From: an uncultured Phenylobacterium sp.
GTDB taxonomy: Bacteria; Pseudomonadota; Alphaproteobacteria; Caulobacterales; Caulobacteraceae
DNA length: 6,412 bases
Direction: 5' to 3'
NCBI GenBank assembly: GCA_945952355.1
Contig: CAMFIW010000175.1
Span: 1 to 6,412, forward strand
Shown here: piece after piece, positions 1 through 4,482 of the stretch
Layout of the letters: every line of letters begins with the position of its first letter
How positions within the stretch are numbered: the stretch's first letter is position 1
Made by a program: the position numbers and the translations under genes
Notes under the pieces: model-generated
Told to the model about the DNA's origin: nothing
Seen by the model: the letters and a program-made list of their open reading frames with translations, nothing else
The model's database searches: none

Positions 1-47
1 GAGATCATGCCTAGTCTCGTGGGCTCGGAGATGTGTATAAGAGACAG
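1..47 (+). other. Untrimmed Illumina Nextera i7 adapter (synthetic)
   Basis: Bases 1-5 (GAGAT) match the end of the P7 primer. Bases 6-13 (CATGCCTA) match the Nextera i7 index N706 as I remember it. Bases 14-28 are GTCTCGTGGGCTCGG, and 29-47 are the 19-bp Tn5 mosaic end AGATGTGTATAAGAGACAG. The parts are in the exact order of a Nextera library molecule, so this is sequencing-library DNA and genomic sequence starts at 48. On the minus strand the adapter is translated as the tail CLLYTSPSPRD of the receptor reading frame, ended by a TAG inside the index (11-13). Confidence 0.98.
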
Positions 48-1334
48 GCATAGATCGCCGCGTAGCCCGGTACGGCCGCGAACACGTTCACCGGGTTCGG
101 CGTCGTGTTGAAGTTCGTGGTCGGGGTGTAGCGGTTGTAGTCCTGGCGCGTGTAGAGGTTGTAGCGCGTTCCCGAGGTGATCGAGGTCAGCTTCAGGTTT
201 TCGGTGACGTCCCAATCCAGGTTCAGGATCACGATGTCCGTCTTCGACCGGTAGATCGGGTCGAAGGTGGACTCGATATTGCGCACGTTCGGATCCTGCA
301 TCTTCCCGGCATAGGCGTCGCCGGTCTGGAAGCCGCCCAGGGCGCCGAACAGGCCTCCGAGAGTCGCCTGCGAGTTCACCGTGCCGAGCGCGCCCGGAGA
401 ATAGAGCGAGGTGGCCGAACAGCCCTGGCTGAAGAACCCGCGCTCGATTTGGCCGATGAGCCCACCGGCGGCCGTGGAATAGCCGACGCCGCCGACGTTG
501 GCCGGTCCCAGGTCCTTGGTGCAGTACTGTTTGCCGATCCGGGAGCGGTTGTCGTCTTCGTTGAAGCGATCCCAGGTCAGGATGGCCTTGAACTTGTCGT
601 TCGGCGTGAAGGCGGCGCTGGCGCGGACGCCGTAGAGGTCGCGATCGTCGGCGTCGTTGCCGGTGTAGGTGTTCTTGCCGTAGCCGTCACGCTTGAGCGT
701 CGTGCCCGCGACGCGGAAGGCCAGCATGTCGCCGACCGGGATGTTGATCATCCCGCGGAACTTCTGTTCGCCGTAGTTGCCGACCTCGGCCTTGAGGTTG
801 GCCTCGAAGTGGTCGGTAGGGCGATTGGTGATCACGTTGACCACGCCGCCGGTCGCGTTGCGGCCGTAGAGGGTGCCCTGCGGGCCGCGAAGCACCTCGA
901 CCCGTTCGACGTCGTAGAACTCGGTCTCGAACAGGTTTGTTGGCGATCAGCGGCACGTTGTTCATGTGGATGCCGGTGCCGGAGTCACCCGACCCGGAAA
1001 CCAGCTTCGAGCCGATGCCGCGGATCTGGAAGTTGTACCCGGTGAAGTTCCCCTTGGAGAAGTTCACGTTCGGGATCGCCAGAACCAGGTTCGGCCCGCC
1101 GTCGATCTTGGACTTCTGGAGGCTGTCCTGGCTGAAGGCCGAGACGGCGATCGGAACGTCCTGGATCGCCTCTTCCTTCTTCTGGGCGGTGACGACCAGT
1201 TCCTCGATGACGTTGGTCGCGCCGGCGCCGCCCTCGGCGGCAGCCGCGGCGAAGGCGGGCTGGGCCAGGGCGGTGATCGCCGCCGCGGAGACGCCCATGA
1301 CGAGCAGGCTCCGCAATTGCAGAGGTGTACGCAT
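48..1334 (-). CDS. TonB-dependent outer-membrane receptor, partial, with one-base frameshift
   Basis: An outer-membrane beta-barrel receptor that takes up a ligand with energy from TonB-ExbBD; the ligand cannot be told from sequence. The ATG at 1334 is chosen because GGGAGGA lies 6 nt upstream and the protein then begins with a Sec signal peptide (residues 1-29, ending AQPAFA). A TonB-box-like EELVVTAQ follows at about 44-51. The plug domain has DVPIAVSAFS, QIRGIG and, after the frameshift, VERVEVLRGPQGTLYGRNATGGVVNVIT. The first strands of the barrel follow. Translation breaks after residue 132 (PLIAN): removing one T from the TTT at 936-938 restores NLFETEFYDVERVEVLRGPQ. About 430 residues are present, where such receptors usually have 700-1000; the rest is lost at the adapter junction. 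The frameshift is probably an assembly or sequencing error, but a real pseudogene cannot be excluded. It is divergent from queC. Confidence 0.93.
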
Positions 1335-1340
1335 TCTGTT

Positions 1341-1347
1341 TCCTCCC
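1341..1347 (-). promoter_or_regulatory. Ribosome-binding site of the TonB receptor gene
   Basis: The minus strand reads GGGAGGA here, 6 nt before the ATG at 1334. This settles the start: the frame is open further upstream to 1415, but that extension would place 27 unrelated residues before an otherwise normal signal peptide. Confidence 0.85.
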
Positions 1348-1445
1348 ATGACGGCCGAGCTCTCTACGCCGGTCCGGTCCGTCAGTATTCGCCGCTTGCG
1401 TGTGGCCGAGGACACGCGGCGTGCGCCCTCAGCAACCGTGAAGGT

Positions 1446-1470
1446 CTTGTAGCGACGCGGCTTGTGTCAA
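1446..1470 (-). promoter_or_regulatory. Candidate housekeeping-sigma promoter of the TonB receptor
   Basis: The minus strand reads TTGACAC (1470-1464), 10 nt, then GCTACAAG (1453-1446). The known Caulobacter sigma-73 pattern is TTGACGS, 10-14 nt, GCTANAWC. The -35 matches at 6 of 7 positions and the -10 at 7 of 8, with the shortest accepted spacing. Transcription would start near 1439, leaving an untranslated leader of about 105 nt before the ATG at 1334. The match is seen in the sequence; activity is inferred. Confidence 0.5.
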
Positions 1471-1477
1471 CATGACG

Positions 1478-1506
1478 GTGATAAGTGAACAATGTTCAGG
1501 TAAAAT
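1478..1506 (+). promoter_or_regulatory. Possible weak promoter for queCED
   Basis: TAAAAT at 1501-1506 is a good -10 hexamer, and GTGATA at 1478-1483, 17 nt upstream, is a poor -35 (4 of 6). It lies in the only AT-rich part of the intergenic region. A start near 1513 would give a queC leader of about 220 nt. No better plus-strand candidate was seen between 1450 and 1734. Confidence 0.22.
1486..1498. promoter_or_regulatory. Perfect 13-bp palindrome, candidate operator
   Basis: TGAACA-A-TGTTCA is a perfect inverted repeat with a 1-bp centre. It lies just upstream of the receptor -35 (1465-1470) and inside the spacer of the possible queC promoter (1478-1506), so a dimeric repressor or activator bound here could affect both divergent genes. 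The regulator is unknown and no second copy was seen in the window. Confidence 0.35.
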
Positions 1507-1512
1507 CTTTCA

Positions 1513-1734
1513 ATAGGCTGTTGCTGAAATGCCAAGAACGGGACAACCTTCCCTAAGGTGAGCAAAATAAGGGATTTGCACCCCTTTTGAGCACTGGTGA
1601 GGCGTTTTCCCGATCCGCAACTTTCGGCGGTGCGCGGACAGCCTGGCGAATTCTTGCGGAGGGTACGGCCTGGGTCTCGGATGTCGCGTCCGCTGAGGCT
1701 TCCGCAACGGCCTCCCAGCGCGCATATGGGAGCC
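1513..1734 (+). promoter_or_regulatory. Long structured leader upstream of queC (candidate cis-regulatory RNA)
   Basis: There is no convincing gene here. What can be seen are competing complementary segments. TTGCGGA (1654-1660) can pair with TCCGCAA upstream (1614-1620) or with a second copy downstream (1701-1707, extendable to 9 pairs with one G-U). GGAGGG (1658-1663) is also fully complementary to CCTCCC (1711-1716), which otherwise pairs with the queC Shine-Dalgarno region. Near the 5' end, ACCTT(1546-1550)/AAGGT(1555-1559) closes a CCCT loop complementary to AGGG at 1570-1573, and AAGGG (1569-1573) can instead pair with CCCTT (1582-1586). Leaders of queuosine genes are known preQ1 riboswitch sites in other bacteria, but this sequence does not fit the preQ1-I consensus. 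In DNA this GC-rich some pairing is expected by chance. Confidence 0.3.
1709..1734 (+). promoter_or_regulatory. Hairpin covering the queC ribosome-binding site
   Basis: GGC (1709-1711) and TCCC (1713-1716), with C1712 bulged, pair with GGGA (1728-1731) and GCC (1732-1734). The 11-nt loop contains an alternative ATG (1726), and the stem ends directly against the ATG at 1735. The only Shine-Dalgarno-like sequence, GGGAG at 1728-1732, is in the stem and only 2 nt from that ATG. This suggests weak or controlled initiation; function is inferred from complementarity alone. Confidence 0.4.
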
Positions 1735-2466
1735 ATGAGCGAACCTTCCCGCGCCTTGGTGCTCTTTTCGGGCGGCCAGGACTCCAGTGTCTGCCTCGCC
1801 TGGGCGCTGGACAGATACGAGCACGTCGAGACCGTTGGCTTCGACTATGGCCAGCGCCACGCCGTCGAGATGGCGCAGCGCGAGGTCGTCCGCACGCAGA
1901 TATCCGAGGCGTTTCCCAATTGGGCGGGCCGGCTCGGTCCCGACCATGTGCTCGACCTGCGTGGCTTCGGCGCGGTGGGCGAGACGGCCATGACGCAGGA
2001 CCGGGCGTTCGAGGTCACCGAGAAAGGCCTGCCGAACACTTTCGTGCCGGGCCGGAACCTGGTCTTCCTGACCTATGCCGCCGCACTGGCGGATCGGCGC
2101 GGCCTCAAGTTTCTTGTGGGCGGGATGTGCGAGACCGACTTCTCGGGCTATCCGGACTGCCGTCGGGACACGCTCGACGCCCTTCAGTCGGCGCTGAACA
2201 TGGGCATGGCGCAGGATTTCGCGATCGAAACGCCGCTGATGTGGCTCACCAAGGCCGAGACTTGGAGTCTTTCAAAATCGTTGGGGGGTGAAGCCCTCGT
2301 CGAGCTGATCCTGGAAGACAGCCACACCTGCTACAAGGGCGAGCGAGGGACGCGCCACGACTGGGGACATGGCTGCGGCGCCTGCCCGGCCTGCGAACTC
2401 CGGGTCCGAGGCTACGACCAGTGGGTCGCGGCGGGGCGCCCCGCGCTCGAAGCGCGTATGCGATGA
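1735..2466 (+). CDS. queC: QueC, 7-cyano-7-deazaguanine (preQ0) synthase
   Basis: A cytoplasmic enzyme that converts 7-carboxy-7-deazaguanine to preQ0 with ATP and ammonia, in the pathway to queuosine in tRNA. At 243 aa it has the usual length. Near the N-terminus is the PP-loop ATP-binding motif SGGQDS (12-17), followed by DYGQRH (37-42). [14 protein letters not shown] (ending at Cys142) is typical of the family. The zinc site is Cys199, Cys214, Cys217 and Cys220, arranged as C-x14-C-x2-C-x2-C; the E. coli and Bacillus forms have about 8 residues in the first gap, and the longer gap with RHDWG fits what I recall of alphaproteobacterial QueC. The start at 1735 gives the normal N-terminus [17 protein letters not shown] 1726 would add only MGA and lacks its own Shine-Dalgarno. 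The stop overlaps the queE start. First gene of queC-queE-queD. Confidence 0.96.
   Translation: MSEPSRALVLFSGGQDSSVCLAWALDRYEHVETVGFDYGQRHAVEMAQREVVRTQISEAFPNWAGRLGPDHVLDLRGFGAVGETAMTQDRAFEVTEKGLPNTFVPGRNLVFLTYAAALADRRGLKFLVGGMCETDFSGYPDCRRDTLDALQSALNMGMAQDFAIETPLMWLTKAETWSLSKSLGGEALVELILEDSHTCYKGERGTRHDWGHGCGACPACELRVRGYDQWVAAGRPALEARMR
2431..2456 (+). repeat. Adjacent inverted repeats at the end of queC
   Basis: GCGGGGCGCCCCGC (2431-2444) is a perfect 14-bp palindrome. It overlaps a second inverted repeat, CGCGCT-CGA-AGCGCG (2442-2456), which ends 6 nt before the queE ATG. The two hairpins cannot form fully together. They encode part of the QueC C-terminus (GRPALEAR), so codon bias in GC-rich DNA may be the whole explanation. 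A role in queC-queE translational coupling is possible. Confidence 0.35.
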
Positions 2467-3095
2467 GCTACGCGGTCAAGGAGATCTTCCTTACCCTCCA
2501 GGGAGAGGGGGGGCAGGCCGGCCGGCCTGCCGTGTTCTGTCGCTTCGCCGGATGCAATCTCTGGTCCGGGCGCGAGGAGGATCGCGCCGATGCGGTCTGC
2601 ATCTTCTGCGACACCGACTTCGTCGGCATGGACGGCCCCGGAGGCGGGCGGTTCGCCGACGCCGACCTCCTGGCCGACGCGGTTGCGGCCCAGTGGCGGG
2701 CCGGGCCTGACGAGCGGCTGGTGGTCTGCACAGGCGGTGAGCCCCTGTTGCAACTCGACCCCGCGCTCATCGACGCGTTCCACGCCCGCGGCTTCACGAT
2801 CGCGCTTGAGACCAACGGCACGCTGGCGGCGCCCGACGGGGTCGACTGGATCTGCGTCAGCCCCAAGGCCCAGGCGCCGATACTCCAACGCTCCGGCCAG
2901 GAGCTGAAGCTGGTCTTTCCCCAGAAGAACGTCGACCCGGCGAGCTTCGAGGACTGGGCGTTCGAGCGTTTCCTGCTGCAGCCGATGGACGGGCCGGATC
3001 GCGTGGCCAACACGCAGGCGGCGATCGCCTATTGCCTCGCCCACCCTCGTTGGCGTTTAAGCGTGCAAACCCACAAGTATCTCGGCATTCCCTGA
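2463..3095 (+). CDS. queE: QueE, 7-carboxy-7-deazaguanine synthase (radical SAM)
   Basis: A radical SAM enzyme that contracts the ring of 6-carboxytetrahydropterin to 7-carboxy-7-deazaguanine. The protein has 210 aa. Its cluster-binding cysteines are Cys31, Cys46 and Cys49, spaced C-x14-C-x2-C, the extended motif known from Burkholderia multivorans QueE rather than the ordinary CxxxCxxC. Other signatures are LQGEG (12-16, substrate side), TGGEP (90-94, SAM-binding GGE), ETNGT (116-120), CVSPK (131-135) and the C-terminal end QTHKYLGIP. The ATG at 2463 overlaps the queC stop in ATGA. It has no Shine-Dalgarno of its own, so translation is probably coupled to queC. An in-frame extension to 2421 is open but adds only a non-conserved arginine-rich stretch read from the queC end. 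Confidence 0.96.
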   Translation: MSYAVKEIFLTLQGEGGQAGRPAVFCRFAGCNLWSGREEDRADAVCIFCDTDFVGMDGPGGGRFADADLLADAVAAQWRAGPDERLVVCTGGEPLLQLDPALIDAFHARGFTIALETNGTLAAPDGVDWICVSPKAQAPILQRSGQELKLVFPQKNVDPASFEDWAFERFLLQPMDGPDRVANTQAAIAYCLAHPRWRLSVQTHKYLGIP

Positions 3096-3135
3096 GCGCG
3101 GCCCCGTGCTCGGCGACGCCCCAAGACCCTCCCAG

Positions 3136-3510
3136 ATGAGCCAGCCCGTTTTTGAGATCACCAAGTCCGCGACCTTCGACGCGGCGCACTACTTCGCCGA
3201 GGGACCGGAGCACCGGCCCTATTCGAACCTGCACGGCCATTCGTTCCGCGTCGAGGCCACCGTCCGCGGCGCCCCGCAGGAGCCTGTGGGGTGGGTCGCC
3301 GACCTCGCCGATCTCGACGCCGCTCTGAGAGCGGTGGCGGCCGCACTCGACCACGGCCTGCTCAATGAGAAACCGGGCCTGGATCGCCCGACTTTGGAAC
3401 ATATCTGTCTCTACTTCGCCGAGCGGATGAAGACGCCGTTTCCAGGTCTGTCGCGCATCACCGTGTCGCGCCCGACCATCGGCGAGAGTTGCGCGATGAA
3501 CGTGGCCTAG
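3136..3510 (+). CDS. queD: QueD-family 6-carboxytetrahydropterin synthase, variant active site
   Basis: A member of the PTPS/QueD (COG0720) family. In this operon it should convert dihydroneopterin triphosphate to 6-carboxytetrahydropterin, the QueE substrate. It has 124 aa, about the E. coli length. The zinc ligands are His18 (FDAAH), His33 and His35 (LHGHSF). The Asp-His pair of the active site is present as Asp72-His73 (LDHGLLN). The catalytic Cys, which in E. coli QueD is four residues before HGH, is replaced by Tyr29 (PYSNLHGH). The pterin-binding Glu of the VKET motif aligns with Arg112 (VSRPT), although Glu117 and Cys119 (GESC) lie close by and may take over. ATG 3136 is chosen by similarity; GTG 3106 would add ten residues, and neither has a clear Shine-Dalgarno. 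It lies 40 nt after queE. The function rests mainly on the operon context. Confidence 0.88.
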   Translation: MSQPVFEITKSATFDAAHYFAEGPEHRPYSNLHGHSFRVEATVRGAPQEPVGWVADLADLDAALRAVAAALDHGLLNEKPGLDRPTLEHICLYFAERMKTPFPGLSRITVSRPTIGESCAMNVA

Positions 3511-3698
3511 CGCCGGTCGTCCTTGCCGCCGGGCAGGACGGCGCCGACCACCATCCCAGCGCCCTTGGCGGTGGCGCCGACCGCCGCGCCGGTGACGCCG
3601 ACCGCCACCCCGGCGGCCGTGCCGAGCAGGCATCCGGACTGGCTGACACCGAGGCCGGCGATAAGGGGGGCGAGGGCGACCTTGCGCAAGACCGGCAT
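3507..3698 (-). CDS. Small glycine-zipper lipoprotein-like protein
   Basis: 63 aa, family not recognised. An N-terminal signal-like segment (residues 2-22, with Arg5 and Lys6 and a hydrophobic core) leads to Cys23 in VSQSGC, an imperfect lipobox because Gln occupies the place where Leu or Val is usual. The rest is a Gly/Ala/Val segment with GxxxGxxxG spacing (Gly26, Gly30, Gly34, then Gly37, Gly41 and Gly48, Gly52), a glycine zipper that could insert in or line a membrane. The tail is charged (GGKDDRR). Although the frame is short, AGGAGG at 3710-3705, 6 nt before the ATG, strongly supports a real gene. Its TAG shares CTAG with the queD TAG on the other strand. It lies 52 nt after the response regulator and may share its transcript. 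Role unknown, perhaps in the envelope. Confidence 0.72.
   Translation of the reverse strand: MPVLRKVALAPLIAGLGVSQSGCLLGTAAGVAVGVTGAAVGATAKGAGMVVGAVLPGGKDDRR
3516..3542. terminator. GC-rich hairpin at the queD/lipoprotein convergence
   Basis: GTCGTCCT (3516-3523) pairs with AGGACGGC (3535-3542), 8 pairs including one G-U. GCC/GGC can continue the stem inward past a one-base bulge. It lies 5 nt after the queD stop and inside the last codons of the small lipoprotein gene. There is no T-run on either side, so it is not a standard intrinsic terminator. It is listed as the only candidate for ending queCED transcription. Confidence 0.25.
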
Positions 3699-3704
3699 GG
3701 GGCG

Positions 3705-3710
3705 CCTCCT
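3705..3710 (-). promoter_or_regulatory. Perfect Shine-Dalgarno of the small lipoprotein gene
   Basis: The minus strand reads AGGAGG, 6 nt before the ATG at 3698. The receptor and dienelactone hydrolase genes in this window use the same spacing. It is the main reason for accepting the 63-aa frame as a gene. Confidence 0.8.
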
Positions 3711-3743
3711 GACAGGCCTTCCGCTCTACCGTCCAAACCTTTC

Positions 3744-3760
3744 CGAGGCCTCAGGCCTCG
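3744..3760. repeat. Perfect inverted repeat at the response regulator stop
   Basis: CGAGGCCT-C-AGGCCTCG has 8-bp arms with a 1-bp centre and spans the regulator stop codon (3751-3753). As RNA it would fold as a 6-bp stem with a 5-nt loop. The minus-strand continuation (GAAAGGTTT) is not a T-run, so at most it is a weak terminator or an RNA-stabilising hairpin between the regulator and the small lipoprotein gene. Confidence 0.4.
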
Positions 3761-4260
3761 CGAGCCTTGGGTTGCGGCCCATCGCCGCTCCGACGCCACG
3801 GGCCGGCATAGCTCGGGTCGCTGCGGCGTCGCCGGTCGGGCCCGAAGAAGTCGTCCGTGCGCACGAACGGCCGAGGATGGTCGACGATGATCTGCAGCCG
3901 CTCCAGCACGTTGCGCGCGGTGATCGGCTTGGCGACGAACTCGTTCACTCCGGCGTCGCGCGCCTCCTGGATGCGGCGCATCGTCAGGTGACCGGTGATC
4001 ATGATCACCGGGATCATCTGGTTCGGACTGTCCGATGAATTGCGGATCAGGCGCACGAAGTCGATGCCGTCGAGCGGCTCCATGGCGAGGTCGGTCAGAA
4101 CTATGTCGACGGGGTGGCTGCGCATCATCTGCAAGCCCTCGGCGCCGTCGGCGGCCTCGTAGACCTTGTTGATCCCGACCGCCCGCAGCAATTCGATCAG
4201 CAGCACGCGCATGTGCTGGTTGTCGTCGACCAGAAGAATCTTCAGTTGATCGAGGCGCAC
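3751..4260 (-). CDS. CheY-like single-domain response regulator with Arg/Pro-rich tail
   Basis: 169 aa. Residues 1-126 form one receiver domain: acidic pocket Asp12-Asp13 (LLVDDN), phospho-acceptor Asp57 (VLTDL), Thr89 (MITGH) and Lys111-Pro112 (AKPI), close to CheY numbering. No DNA-binding or enzymatic output domain follows. The tail from about 127 reads DHPRPFVRTDDFFGPDRRRR and then YAGPWRR, basic and probably disordered. I recall this tail from alphaproteobacterial CheY-like proteins, but its job is not known to me. It probably receives phosphate from a histidine kinase encoded elsewhere and acts through protein contacts. GTG 4260 is the start: no ATG exists upstream in frame before a stop, the first internal Met (17) lies inside the domain, and no clear Shine-Dalgarno precedes the GTG. 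aroC lies 222 nt upstream on the same strand. Confidence 0.92.
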   Translation of the reverse strand: MRLDQLKILLVDDNQHMRVLLIELLRAVGINKVYEAADGAEGLQMMRSHPVDIVLTDLAMEPLDGIDFVRLIRNSSDSPNQMIPVIMITGHLTMRRIQEARDAGVNEFVAKPITARNVLERLQIIVDHPRPFVRTDDFFGPDRRRRSDPSYAGPWRRSGDGPQPKAREA

Positions 4261-4482
4261 GTTTTCGGGCCGACCGTTCCAGACTGCCGCATGGGTTGCG
4301 CCGGCGGGCCGTTTTCGACTCCGAAGCGTCCGGCTGATGCCGGTGAATACCGAGGCGGTGGAAAGGGCGTCAACGGCAAACGGCTGCGCTCGCCCTTCAA
4401 ATCACGGGAATTCCGTACAATTCTGTCCGCCCTGCGGCAAAGCTCCCACCACACGTAGCGAGCACAATCAAAAGTTGTGTGA
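4261..4482. other. Intergenic region between aroC and the response regulator
   Basis: No convincing gene. A 70-codon minus-strand frame (4242-4454) that runs into the regulator in another frame has no family features. Near aroC there is a weak inverted repeat, CACAA (4464-4468)/TTGTG (4476-4480), with no following T-run in the direction of aroC transcription, so no clear aroC terminator. The region holds one possible promoter for the regulator (4344-4373). Confidence 0.6.
4344..4373 (-). promoter_or_regulatory. Possible promoter of the response regulator gene
   Basis: The minus strand reads TTGACG (4373-4368), an 18-nt spacer, then TATTCA (4349-4344). The -35 fits both the E. coli and Caulobacter patterns well, while the -10 is moderate. 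Transcription starting near 4337 would give a leader of about 77 nt before the GTG at 4260. Confidence 0.35.

Noticed and set aside
29..47. Tn5 mosaic end that could be read as a transposon end
   Set aside because: It is flanked by Nextera linker and index, so it is library adapter, not an insertion in the genome.
449..1045. Plus-strand 198-codon open frame opposite the TonB receptor
   Set aside because: The composition is that of an antisense shadow in GC-rich DNA, and the minus strand encodes clear receptor motifs.
1513..1588. Canonical preQ1-I riboswitch upstream of queC
   Set aside because: A GGGA/TCCC stem (1541-1553 region) and an A-rich tail (CAAAATAAGG) look suggestive, but the loop is too short and lacks the conserved loop bases, so the known class is not claimed.
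1654..1710. tRNA-like stretch with TTGCGGA/TCCGCAA ends
   Set aside because: No T-loop (GTTCGANNC), no anticodon arm of the right geometry and no acceptor-like 3' end; it is treated only as part of the leader.
2857..3633. Minus-strand 258-codon open frame across queE and queD
   Set aside because: It is Arg/Gly-rich, has no domain features, and lies opposite two recognised genes.
4242..4454. Minus-strand 70-codon frame between aroC and the response regulator
   Set aside because: No ribosome-binding site or family features, and it runs into the regulator gene in another frame.
4464..4480. Inverted repeat after aroC as an intrinsic terminator
   Set aside because: Only a 5-bp stem with A/T pairs, and no T-run follows on the minus strand.
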